Source of the DNA: Anaerolineales bacterium
GTDB taxonomy: Bacteria > Chloroflexota > Anaerolineae > Anaerolineales > Villigracilaceae
Assembly: GCA_025056515.1 (NCBI GenBank)
Contig: JANWWB010000369.1
Coordinates: 1 to 9,199, forward strand
Direction: 5' to 3'
DNA length: 9,199 nucleotides
Shown: one piece after another, positions 1-6,952 of the stretch
Position numbering within the stretch: the first letter of the stretch is position 1
Layout of the letters: every line of letters starts with the position of its first letter
Notes under the pieces: model-generated
Seen by the model: the letters and a program-made list of their open reading frames with translations, nothing else
The model's database searches: none
What the model was told of the DNA's origin: nothing
Translations under genes and position numbers: made by a program

Positions 1-147
1 GAAATTTCGGAATTGCTCAGCCTAGGGTTGGTGGAGTGGATGGATGGTAAGAGCACCGAAGTCTCTACGGCCGGAGATGTTCTCAGGCTCACGCGGCGTG
101 CTCGTTTGCTCGGCAATCAGGTTTTTCTGCGCTTTGTGGGAGATTGA
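1..147 (+). CDS. hemW: HemW-like radical SAM heme chaperone, C-terminal fragment (5' end outside window)
   Basis: The first plus-strand frame is open from base 1 to a TGA at 145-147 and encodes 48 residues. The end of the peptide, with LTRRARLLGNQVFLRFV, matches the usual C-terminus of HemW (coproporphyrinogen III oxidase-like radical SAM proteins), where a G-L-hydrophobic-E segment is followed by a basic LTxRGRLLxNxVFxxF stretch. HemW proteins are thought to bind heme and deliver it to respiratory enzymes. The radical SAM CxxxCxxC core would lie upstream of the window, so it cannot be checked. The gene converges on the methyltransferase; 91 nt separate the two stops and contain no convincing terminator. 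The family call rests on this short tail alone. Confidence 0.7.
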   Translation, partial: EISELLSLGLVEWMDGKSTEVSTAGDVLRLTRRARLLGNQVFLRFVGD

Positions 148-238
148 CCCGTGAACTTCGCCGATCGGGGATATGTGTTATGGAGTCCGTCGGTGTCGAT
201 AACCAATATGTCGCCCTCAGACAGGTCGCGAATGCCTG

Positions 239-805
239 CTATTTTGTCTCGAACCACAACCACACACTTGACCTCTGTCTTTTATCCACCCCGTCCTGAC
301 GTTTCACCAGGTGCAGGATTCGCTCAGCGTAAGACAGGTCTTCCTTCGTCAAGCCGGGGCCTGGGCTTCCCGTAGGTTTGAAGAAGCCGTAGAGGAGCCA
401 AGTTCCGCCGGGAGCTAACAAGAGCGGCAGTTTTTCGAGATAGAGATGTTTCTGGCGCTCGCTTAGACTGTGGAAACAACCGATATCGAGCACCAGCGAG
501 AAAGAAGAATTGAGCAGTGAGGTGGGGAGACGGGTTACGTCGGCCACGCCGAAATCCACACTCAAGTGCTGCGCCTTTGCTTTTTGTTGGGCGATTTTGA
601 TTGCCCGTGGGACAAAATCTATCCCGATCACGCTCCACCCGGCGCGAGCGAGCGCCAGGCTCGAGGTTCCTGTGCCGCAGCCGAGGTCGAGAGCGCGCCC
701 GGGCGGATGTGTGGCGATGAATTCTTCCACTTCAGGTGGAACGATGCCCGAATCCCATGGAGGTTGACGTAGATAATATAAAACGAAAATGAGACGGCGG
801 AACAT
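239..805 (-). CDS. Class I SAM-dependent methyltransferase
   Basis: This 188-residue protein has a Rossmann-fold methyltransferase domain. The SAM-binding motif I LDLGCGTG is at residues 39-46, the acidic residue ending strand 2 is D63 (VIGIDF), and a later LAPGGTWLLYGFF segment matches the post-motif III region. The N-terminal PPWDSGIVPPE (15-25) is typical of the small tellurite-resistance/thiopurine methyltransferase-like group, in which PWDxG precedes the core. The substrate cannot be told from sequence. I chose the ATG at 805-803: an in-frame TTG at 823 would add six residues with no better ribosome binding site, and MFRRLIF is a natural start before PPWD. Neither start has a clear Shine-Dalgarno. 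The gene is divergent from the EF-G-like gene, whose promoter lies just upstream of this start. Confidence 0.85.
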   Translation of the reverse strand: MFRRLIFVLYYLRQPPWDSGIVPPEVEEFIATHPPGRALDLGCGTGTSSLALARAGWSVIGIDFVPRAIKIAQQKAKAQHLSVDFGVADVTRLPTSLLNSSFSLVLDIGCFHSLSERQKHLYLEKLPLLLAPGGTWLLYGFFKPTGSPGPGLTKEDLSYAERILHLVKRQDGVDKRQRSSVWLWFETK

Positions 806-836
806 CTTAAATGCGAAAAGCAAAATGTCAAAAAGT

Positions 837-845
837 TGGTATAAT
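837..845 (+). promoter_or_regulatory. Extended -10 promoter of the EF-G-like gene
   Basis: A perfect TATAAT at 840-845 is preceded by TGG at 837-839, giving the TGN extended -10 element. No good -35 box is seen about 17 nt upstream, which fits an extended -10 promoter. Transcription would begin near 852 and leave about 40 nt of leader before the ATG at 892. The site sits in the 86-nt gap between the divergent methyltransferase and EF-G-like genes. Confidence 0.6.
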
Positions 846-880
846 CAGGCGGCTGGAATCATCCCAAAATCATTTTACAT

Positions 881-885
881 GAGGG
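881..885 (+). promoter_or_regulatory. Ribosome binding site of the EF-G-like gene
   Basis: GAGGG at 881-885 lies six nucleotides before the ATG at 892. It supports that start over other in-frame choices. Confidence 0.65.
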
Positions 886-891
886 TCGCAC

Positions 892-2961
892 ATGAAAGAG
901 TATACAACCGAATTCATCCGCAACGTGGCGTTGGTATCGCACGGTTCGAGCGGGAAGACGATGCTAGGTGAGGCTTTTTTGCATGTGACAGGAGCCACTA
1001 CTCGTTTGGGAAAAGTGGAAGACGGCACGACCGTTTCGGACTTTGAAGAAGAGGAAATTCGCCGTAAGTTGTCGCTTTCGACCTCTGTCTTGCCGGTGGA
1101 ATACAGGAATCACAAAATCAACGTCTTGGATACGCCCGGCTATACCGATTTTGTTGGGGAGGTTATCTCGGCCTTGCGTGTTTCTGATGGAGCGCTGGTC
1201 TTGATTGACTCGGTAGCCGGTTTGGAAGTCGGCACAGAAATCGCCTGGCACTACTGCGATGTCTTTAAGTTACCACGGTTTGTGGTTATTAACAAGATGG
1301 ACCGCGACAATGCCGATTTCAAGAAGGCATTGGCCTCGGTGCAGGAATTTTCGCCGGTGCGCCTGATTCCGGTACAGTTACCCTGGGGTGAGAAGGCGGC
1401 TTTTAAGGGTGTGATTGACCTGTTGACCATGAAGGCTTACGCTAATGAAGGAAGAACCGCCGAAGAGATTCCTGCAGAATACAAAGCTGCAGCTGAAGAG
1501 GCGCGTACCGTTCTGATTGAAGCGGCCGCAGAAGGCGATGACGCGCTGATGGAAAAATACTTCGAAAGTGGTTCGCTCTCGGATGAAGAACTGCTACGAG
1601 GCCTGAAAGCGGTTATCCGCTCCGGGGCGTATATTCCGGTCTTTGTCGCTTCAGGTGCTCACGAGAAGGGCATTCTCCCCTTGCTGGATGCTATCATTCG
1701 CCTCTTCCCCTCACCCGCCGAGGCTCCGGCAGCAATCGCACAAGGCCCCAACGGTGAGGAAACTTTGCCCGCCTCCGATAGCGGGCCGTTGGCCGTCTAT
1801 GTTTGGAAGACAACAGCTGACCCGTTTGTCGGTAAGCTGACTTACTTCCGTGTCTATTCCGGCGTGGTGGAGGCTGATGCTCGCCTTTGGAACACGAACA
1901 AGTCTGCCGAAGAACGTATGGCTTCTCTGGCCGTCCCGCGCGGCAAGGAGAGCATTCCCCAGAAGGTACTGCATGCAGGTGATATTGGCACCGTGGCGAA
2001 ACTCTCGGTCACGAGCACCGGCGACACGCTGTGTGATAAGAACTATCCGTTGACACTGCCTAAGCCGCAGTATCCGAATGCTCTGTATCGTGTGGCGATT
2101 GCTCCAAAGACACAGGCTGACGCAGCTAAGATTACTCCTACGCTCACCCGCCTCTGCGAAGAGGATATGACTCTCTCATGGTATAACGAACCGGCTACTT
2201 TGCAGACGATTCTGCAAGGGATGGGTGATCAGCACATTGATGTGGCCATCCGGCGCGCCGAGACCAAATTCCAGGTCGGTTTGCTGACTATGGAACCCAA
2301 AGTACCTTATCGTGAGGGTATCACGAAGAAGGGGGATGCGATGTACCGTCATAAGAAACAGACCGGCGGCGCGGGTCAGTTCGGTGAGGTCTGGTTGCGG
2401 GTTGAGCCGAGCGAACAAGAGTACGAGTTCACGGATGAACTGGTCGGCATGAACTTATCACGTTCTTATTTACCTGCGATTGACAAGGGAATTCGCGCCA
2501 CCATGCAGCAGGGCGTGATTGCCGGTTTCCCGATGAGCAATGTCAAAGTGGTTGTGTATGATGGCAAGGAACACCCGGTTGACTCCAAGCCGGTGGCCTT
2601 TGAAATTGCCGGGCGTGAGGCCTTCAAGCTGGCTGTTCAGCAGGCCGGTCCGGTGCTCTTTGAGCCGATTATGAACGTTCGTATCACCGTGCCGGATGCG
2701 TATATGGGCGACATCATGAGCGACTTGAACACCCGCCGTGGGCGTGTCCAAGGCACCGAGTCCGAACGCGGTCGCACGGTGGTGATTGCCCAAGTGCCCT
2801 TAGCTGAGATGCTGCGCTATACAACTCAATTGCGCTCGCTAACCGGTGGACGCGGCGTCTTCACGATGGAGTTCGACCATTACGAAATCGTTCCACCCCA
2901 CATTGCGGCCGAAATTATCGAAGCGCACAAGAAAGAAATGGCCGAAAAGAAGGAAGAATGA
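892..2961 (+). CDS. Elongation factor G-like GTPase (EF-G2 type)
   Basis: This 689-residue translational GTPase has the full five-domain EF-G layout. In the G domain the P-loop is SHGSSGKT (16-23), switch II is DTPGYTDF (80-87), NKMD is at 134-137, and ASG at 253-255 fills the G5 position. Domains II and III follow, then domain IV with HKKQTGGAGQFG (487-498) and the tip loop YDGKEHPVDS (556-565), then domain V. His561 matches the conserved tip histidine that canonical EF-G uses in translocation. Differences from canonical EF-G are clear: the switch I RGIT is RKLS, and the DTPGH histidine is Tyr84. These traits, with the VASGxxxxGxxPLLDxI segment, resemble Thermus EF-G-2 and the EF-G-like paralogues common in Chloroflexota, so this is probably not the main fusA. 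It stands alone with its own promoter, ribosome binding site and terminator, unlike fusA in the str operon. Confidence 0.93.
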   Translation: MKEYTTEFIRNVALVSHGSSGKTMLGEAFLHVTGATTRLGKVEDGTTVSDFEEEEIRRKLSLSTSVLPVEYRNHKINVLDTPGYTDFVGEVISALRVSDGALVLIDSVAGLEVGTEIAWHYCDVFKLPRFVVINKMDRDNADFKKALASVQEFSPVRLIPVQLPWGEKAAFKGVIDLLTMKAYANEGRTAEEIPAEYKAAAEEARTVLIEAAAEGDDALMEKYFESGSLSDEELLRGLKAVIRSGAYIPVFVASGAHEKGILPLLDAIIRLFPSPAEAPAAIAQGPNGEETLPASDSGPLAVYVWKTTADPFVGKLTYFRVYSGVVEADARLWNTNKSAEERMASLAVPRGKESIPQKVLHAGDIGTVAKLSVTSTGDTLCDKNYPLTLPKPQYPNALYRVAIAPKTQADAAKITPTLTRLCEEDMTLSWYNEPATLQTILQGMGDQHIDVAIRRAETKFQVGLLTMEPKVPYREGITKKGDAMYRHKKQTGGAGQFGEVWLRVEPSEQEYEFTDELVGMNLSRSYLPAIDKGIRATMQQGVIAGFPMSNVKVVVYDGKEHPVDSKPVAFEIAGREAFKLAVQQAGPVLFEPIMNVRITVPDAYMGDIMSDLNTRRGRVQGTESERGRTVVIAQVPLAEMLRYTTQLRSLTGGRGVFTMEFDHYEIVPPHIAAEIIEAHKKEMAEKKEE

Positions 2962-2991
2962 GCTGATTTCCGGCAAACAGAATATGCAAAT

Positions 2992-3027
2992 GCCCACCTG
3001 CGTCATCAGGTGGGCGTTCTGGTTTTT
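2992..3027 (+). terminator. Rho-independent terminator after the EF-G-like gene
   Basis: GCCCACCTG at 2992-3000 pairs perfectly with CAGGTGGGC at 3007-3015 around a six-base loop, and a run of five T follows at 3023-3027. It lies 30 nt past the stop of the EF-G-like gene. On the minus strand the hairpin would face transcription from recN but lacks a good U-run there, so efficient termination is predicted only in the plus direction. Confidence 0.8.
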
Positions 3028-3098
3028 AGTTGATAACTCTGCTATGGAAAGCGCTTCGAATCGCTTGACATTTTCCTTGCGCGGGCGTCGTCTCGAGG

Positions 3099-4865
3099 TC
3101 AGGAGATTGAGGCATTCGAGAGATGTTGTTGTACCATCTTGGCTTCTTTGGCTGTTTGCGCCATCTGCAAAATGTCATAGGCTGATTGGAGCGTCCCTTC
3201 GGTGACGCCGCCGAGCATTTGGGCTAGTTCAAGCAGGCGCGCTTCGCCTTCTAGTTTACTCACCCGTGTCAAGGTGCGTCCTTCTTGGATGACCTTTTGC
3301 ACATGATAATGGCAGTCACCAAAGGCGGCCAGTTGGGGGAGATGGGTGATCACCAAGACCTGATGAGCACGCCCGAGGTTCCACAGTTTTTCGCCGACAA
3401 TCCCCCCTACCCGTCCGCCGATTCCTTGGTCGATTTCATCGAAGATCAGGGTTGGTACTTGATCGGCCTGGGCAAGAACGTTTTTGAGTGCCAGCATCAG
3501 GCGCGAGGTCTCGCCGCCCGAGGCGATTTTTGCCAAGGGTTTGAGACCCTCGCCAGGGTTGGGAGCGACCAGGAACTCAACCCGGTCGAAGCCGTTGGCA
3601 TCGAAGGCGACGGTTTCATCCTCGCTGAGCGGCAAGCCATCGGTCGCCGGACGAGTCTGGAAATCTACGGCAAAACGAGCGGAGGCCATTTTGAGGTCGG
3701 CCAATTCGCGCTCGATGGAGCGGCCAAGAGTCTCGGCTGCCTTTTTGCGGTGCTCGGATAGGAGACGGGCTTTTTCGGTCACCTGGCGCAAGAGTTGCTG
3801 TTCTCGAGCCTCCAGTTCGACGATGTGGTCAACGGCATTCGAAATCGTTTCTAGCTCTTGACGTGCTTTTTCGGCAAAAGCGAGGACGGCTTCTATGCTC
3901 CCTCCGTATTTGCGTTCCAAGCGTTGGATGAGATCGAGGCGTTCTTCAACTTCTTCCAGCCGTTTGGGGTTGAATTCGATTTCTTCGAAGTAGTTGCGAA
4001 GGTCACGCGCTAATTCGGCCAGGGTTTCTTCTAGGGCAGATGCCTGTTCGGCCAAAGATTGGCGGGAGGAGTCAAGTTGTGCCAGTTTGGTCAAGGCTTG
4101 CGCGGCTTGCCCAAGCAAGTCAGTGGCAGAGGGCGATTCGGGCGTACCTTCGTCTAGGGCGGCGATGGCTTGTTCGGCCAGGGAGGCGAGCGCTTCGGCG
4201 TTTGCCAGCCGGTCGCGTTCCTGGCGTAGGGTTACGTCTTCTCCCAGCTTCAGACGAGCGGCTTCAATTTCTTCCACTTGGAAGGTAAGCATGTCTAATC
4301 GGCGATCGGCATCGCGCTGGGCGCTACGCAAGGTGTTCAGTTCGCGACGCACTTCCAACAAAGCAGAATAGGCCTGACGGTACTCGTTGAGCAGAGAGTC
4401 GACCATGGCATAGCGATCGAGCAAGCCTAAATGGGCGTGGACCTTAAGCAAAGAGAGATGTTCGGACTGACCATGAATATCCACCAGCACTTCGCCCAGT
4501 TCTTTGAGAAGAGAGAGGTTGACCAGCCGCCCGTTGACGCGAGCCGTGTTGCGTCCTTCGCGGCGCACTTCTCGGCTGAGGGTGACGTAATCGGGGTCAT
4601 CGAGCAGGTCTTCTCGGCGCAGAATCTCGTGGACAAGTGCGCGTTCTGGGTCACCCAGGCGGAATGTGCCTTCCACCCGAGCCAGGTCGGCGTCGGCGCG
4701 AATCACGGTCAGGTCGGCACGTCCGCCCAGGAGCATTTCGATTGCATCCATGATGATCGACTTGCCTGCGCCGGTCTCGCCGGTGAAAATGACCAAACCA
4801 GGGCCAAGTTCTAATTCCAGATGGTCAATGATGGCAAAATTTTGGATTCGCAGTTCAGTCAACAT
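3099..4865 (-). CDS. recN: DNA repair protein RecN (SMC-like ATPase)
   Basis: RecN is an SMC-family ATPase that acts at DNA double-strand breaks in recombinational repair. This 588-residue protein is near the usual length. It starts MLTELRIQNFAIID, the standard RecN N-terminus, followed by Walker A GETGAGKS (29-36). A long charged, Leu/Glu/Arg-rich coiled-coil middle follows. The C-terminal ATPase half has the ABC signature SGGETSR (449-455), Walker B with D476 E477 (LIFDEID), and the ITHLPQLAAFGD H-loop segment. The ATG lies one base past the TAA of the upstream zinc-finger gene (TAAGATG), so translation is probably coupled. It is the last gene of the nadK operon; nadK and recN are also neighbours in E. 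coli. No LexA-type operator was recognised by eye. Confidence 0.95.
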   Translation of the reverse strand: MLTELRIQNFAIIDHLELELGPGLVIFTGETGAGKSIIMDAIEMLLGGRADLTVIRADADLARVEGTFRLGDPERALVHEILRREDLLDDPDYVTLSREVRREGRNTARVNGRLVNLSLLKELGEVLVDIHGQSEHLSLLKVHAHLGLLDRYAMVDSLLNEYRQAYSALLEVRRELNTLRSAQRDADRRLDMLTFQVEEIEAARLKLGEDVTLRQERDRLANAEALASLAEQAIAALDEGTPESPSATDLLGQAAQALTKLAQLDSSRQSLAEQASALEETLAELARDLRNYFEEIEFNPKRLEEVEERLDLIQRLERKYGGSIEAVLAFAEKARQELETISNAVDHIVELEAREQQLLRQVTEKARLLSEHRKKAAETLGRSIERELADLKMASARFAVDFQTRPATDGLPLSEDETVAFDANGFDRVEFLVAPNPGEGLKPLAKIASGGETSRLMLALKNVLAQADQVPTLIFDEIDQGIGGRVGGIVGEKLWNLGRAHQVLVITHLPQLAAFGDCHYHVQKVIQEGRTLTRVSKLEGEARLLELAQMLGGVTEGTLQSAYDILQMAQTAKEAKMVQQHLSNASIS

Positions 4866-4866
4866 C

Positions 4867-5388
4867 TTATTTGCTCATATGAATTCCAGAAAGGCGGTAG
4901 TAAACAATAGGCGTTCCGACGAGTAAGTAAATCGCTTGAAATGCAAGAGCCGTCCAGTTGAGAAGATTGAATGCCAGGACGAGAAGGGCGCCCAGGATGA
5001 AGAAGATGATGGTGATGGTAAACAAGCGTTTGGAGCGGCGTTTGCGCGTGATGAAACGCAGAATTTCGGCAGTTCCTGCAGCGATAGAGGAAGAGAGCGC
5101 TACAATGACTATCCAGATGATGAGGAAGCTGAAGGTGGAGATCAGCGTGATGAGCAGGCTAGTCAGGGAAGATAGGAGGAAAGCCGTCGCCGGGCCGAGG
5201 ATGTAATCGTACCATTGCGCAGTTTCAAAGCGTTTTGTTAGGCTGCGCAGGCACTCTTTACAACTGTAGCCGGTAGGGGTGAGAACAGCGCACTTGGCGC
5301 AGATGGGTTTGCCGCAATTTTTGCAACGTAGGCCGCTCTCAACCTTGGGGTGGTTAGCGCAGTAGAGGGGGGTGAATTCTGGGGTCAT
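4867..5388 (-). CDS. B-box-type zinc-finger membrane protein, function unknown
   Basis: The 173-residue product begins with a metal-binding module: C10, H13, C22, C25, C30, C33, C43 and C46, spaced as CxxH-x8-CxxC-x4-CxxC-x9-CxxC. This fits the B-box-like zinc fingers found at the N-termini of bacterial membrane proteins, with eight ligands for two zinc ions. About three or four hydrophobic segments follow, roughly residues 63-80, 83-108, 121-143 and 146-164, with a basic RFITRKRRSKR loop between the second and third. No enzyme motif is visible. Its ATG overlaps the NAD kinase stop (ATGA at 5388-5385), and recN starts one base after its TAA, so all three are almost certainly made from one mRNA. 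The ribosome binding site is weak, consistent with coupling. What it does between NAD kinase and RecN is not known. Confidence 0.8.
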   Translation of the reverse strand: MTPEFTPLYCANHPKVESGLRCKNCGKPICAKCAVLTPTGYSCKECLRSLTKRFETAQWYDYILGPATAFLLSSLTSLLITLISTFSFLIIWIVIVALSSSIAAGTAEILRFITRKRRSKRLFTITIIFFILGALLVLAFNLLNWTALAFQAIYLLVGTPIVYYRLSGIHMSK

Positions 5389-6254
5389 CGTGAAATTCCA
5401 ATCGAGGGATTCTGGTTCATATACGCAGTTAGGTTGCGATAGAAGTAGCCGGCATCGCCGAAGCGCACAAATTGGGCGCTGTAATCTCCTGCACGCACAA
5501 GGACTTCATCGCCGATTGCAAGGGAGATCGGTGCTTGACCATCTACACTGAGGACGGCCTCGCCATCTCGTACAGTCAGGGTAACCGCACTTCCCTCGGA
5601 TAGGACGACAGCGCGGTCCACCGAAAGGTGTGGAGCGATGGGAATAAGCAAGATATTCCGTAGTTCAGGAGGCAGAATCGGCCCCCCGGCGGCCAGGGCA
5701 TAGGCAGTAGAGCCAGTGGCGGTTGCGGCAATCAGTCCATCGGCGACATAGGTGGTGAGCAGGTGTCCATCGGCGCTGGCTGAGACATGAATGGGACGAA
5801 TCAGCGCGCCGCGGCAGACGACAATTTCGTTGAGAGCGTACCAGTGTCCCTGCGCTTGGTCGGAGCGCCGGTGTTCGGCCTGCAACATCATGCGGTGTTC
5901 GATCCAAGCGTCGCCCTGCAGCAGACGTTCGAGCGCTTGCGGCCATTCTCTTTGTTGAACTTGGATGAGGAAGCCCAGCCGCCCAAAGTTAATTCCCAAA
6001 ATCGGAATGCCAACCGGCGCGCACAGGTGGGCGGCACGTAACATCGTGCCATCACCGCCGACAGCGATGCAGATTTCGACCTCTCGGTTTTCGATTCGCC
6101 GGCGCAAGTCGAGGTCTTCGAGACGCCCGTAAAACGACTCGAGGCCGCGAGCGCGCAACCAGGCATGTAGGGCTTGGGCTTCTTGCACGGCTTCCGGCAA
6201 TCGGGCGTATGCCGCAACGGCAAAGGAACGCGGGAGAAAAGCCGGCGAGGTCAT
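5385..6254 (-). CDS. nadK: NAD kinase
   Basis: NAD kinase (PpnK) phosphorylates NAD+ to NADP+ using ATP or polyphosphate in the cytosol. The 289-residue protein has the GGDGT motif at 66-70, ILGINFGRLGFL at about 85-96, the NE pair at 142-143, and DGLIAATATGSTAY (172-185) running into AAGGP. In many homologues the segment reads STPTGSTAY; here it is ATATGSTAY, a mild variation that keeps TGSTAY. Length and motif order are normal. The ATG at 6254-6252 is the first in-frame start after a TATAAT box and has no Shine-Dalgarno. It is the first gene of the nadK/B-box/recN operon and overlaps the next gene by four bases. Confidence 0.95.
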   Translation of the reverse strand: MTSPAFLPRSFAVAAYARLPEAVQEAQALHAWLRARGLESFYGRLEDLDLRRRIENREVEICIAVGGDGTMLRAAHLCAPVGIPILGINFGRLGFLIQVQQREWPQALERLLQGDAWIEHRMMLQAEHRRSDQAQGHWYALNEIVVCRGALIRPIHVSASADGHLLTTYVADGLIAATATGSTAYALAAGGPILPPELRNILLIPIAPHLSVDRAVVLSEGSAVTLTVRDGEAVLSVDGQAPISLAIGDEVLVRAGDYSAQFVRFGDAGYFYRNLTAYMNQNPSIGISR

Positions 6255-6260
6255 AGGTTA

Positions 6261-6266
6261 ATTATA
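6261..6266 (-). promoter_or_regulatory. -10 box of nadK, possibly giving a leaderless mRNA
   Basis: On the minus strand a perfect TATAAT spans 6266-6261. Its normal start point, about seven bases downstream, falls at or within a base or two of the nadK ATG at 6254. No Shine-Dalgarno is seen between box and ATG. The -35 region is weak (TCTTTT-like, about 17 nt upstream). The -10 box is clear; the leaderless reading is an inference. Confidence 0.5.
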
Positions 6267-6282
6267 CCTGTGAGTCGATGCC

Positions 6283-6307
6283 AAAAAGAAACGGTCGTGA
6301 ATCACCG
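6283..6307 (-). terminator. Weak terminator-like hairpin after the Cas4-like gene pair
   Basis: On the minus strand CGGT (6307-6304) can pair with ACCG (6295-6292) around an eight-base loop, and TTTCTTTTT follows. The stem has only four pairs, so this is a tentative call. It would end transcription from the Cas4-like genes just before the nadK promoter. If it is not functional, those genes could read through into nadK. Confidence 0.25.
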
Positions 6308-6375
6308 AGCCGGGCAAGTCTTGAACCACTCATAATCTGGCAGAAATCATCTGCAGCAGCCGAGAGCGATTAACC

Positions 6376-6389
6376 TTCCCGAGCGGGAA
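6376..6389. repeat. Short inverted repeat downstream of the Cas4-like core gene
   Basis: TTCCCGAGCGGGAA is a perfect inverted repeat with six-base arms around AG (or five pairs with a four-base loop). It lies 32 nt past the stop of the nuclease-core gene. No T-run follows on either strand, so it is not a typical intrinsic terminator; it could protect the mRNA 3' end or be chance. Confidence 0.35.
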
Positions 6390-6421
6390 CGCCAGAGGTG
6401 CATCTACAGATCACGGGAGTC

Positions 6422-6943
6422 TCACTCTAGCCGTTCGTCACACTCGGCGCGGTAGCCACAATGTCGACAGCGCCCTGGCTGGTCATGCGAACGGCTGACG
6501 GTGCCACGCCGCTCAGCAATCCGCATCTCGGCTATCAGGTCGAGCAGCGCAGACTCTAATTCGGGTGTGTAATCAACAGCAAAGTTCCGCTCTGGATAAT
6601 GGAGGATGCCATATGGAGGGCGTTTGTGGTATGTCTTATGGATGAGATAACAATAAGCCGCCAGTTGGAAAATGTGTGAGTCGTAGGGCGCTTCGGGCGT
6701 ACGACCGGTTTTGACCTCGATGGGAATCAGAAAGCCGTTTTGTTCCTGGATGTAATCGGGTTTGCCGGTCAGCCCAAGTTCCAGATCATAAAGTGGCTTT
6801 TCCACCTTTCCCCAACCACGTGTATCGGTATAGATGATACGCCCCCCCGGCAAGCCGGTCGCTTTTTGTTTAAGGGCGGATACCAGTAACAGGATTCCGG
6901 CCAACAAGAGCAGAAAAAGGCCGAGGTAGAGACTTCCAGACAT
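6422..6943 (-). CDS. Membrane-anchored Cas4/Dna2-like PD-(D/E)XK nuclease, core part
   Basis: This 173-residue protein begins with one hydrophobic helix (about residues 5-24), then a PD-(D/E)XK nuclease core: GLTGKPDYI with D63, IPIEVKTG with E76 and K78, and QLAAYCYLI with Q93. It ends with CRHCGYRAEC (C159, C162, C168), the three C-terminal cysteines typical of the Fe-S cluster in Cas4-type nucleases. The fourth cysteine and the GxxxH motif that Cas4 carries at its N-terminus are missing here but are present in the preceding gene (6953-7189). That gene is in the same frame and ends four codons before this ATG. An AAGG overlapping the upstream TAA, seven bases before the ATG, can serve as a ribosome binding site. 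No CRISPR array or cas1/cas2 is in the window, so a role in spacer acquisition is not supported; DNA processing or repair is an inference. Confidence 0.8.
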   Translation of the reverse strand: MSGSLYLGLFLLLLAGILLLVSALKQKATGLPGGRIIYTDTRGWGKVEKPLYDLELGLTGKPDYIQEQNGFLIPIEVKTGRTPEAPYDSHIFQLAAYCYLIHKTYHKRPPYGILHYPERNFAVDYTPELESALLDLIAEMRIAERRGTVSRSHDQPGRCRHCGYRAECDERLE

Positions 6944-6952
6944 GGAAGAGCC

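Noticed and set aside
804..831. TTGACA (831-826, minus strand) with TAAGAT 16 bases downstream, as a methyltransferase promoter
   Set aside because: The -10 is a poor match and overlaps the chosen ATG at 805, so transcription would begin inside the gene, and no later start codon before the PWDxG motif fits the family.
3028..3098. Imperfect inverted repeat near AAGCG...CGCTT as a recN terminator
   Set aside because: Only about five pairs, with no T-run on the minus strand; too weak to call.
4431..4814. Plus-strand open frame of 127 codons inside recN
   Set aside because: It is fully antisense to the well-conserved N-terminal ATPase region of RecN and shows no recognisable motif or ribosome binding site.
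6255..6421. Possible tRNA suggested by GGTTCAAGACTTG-like bases on the minus strand
   Set aside because: No T-arm stem, anticodon arm or acceptor stem can be paired around it.
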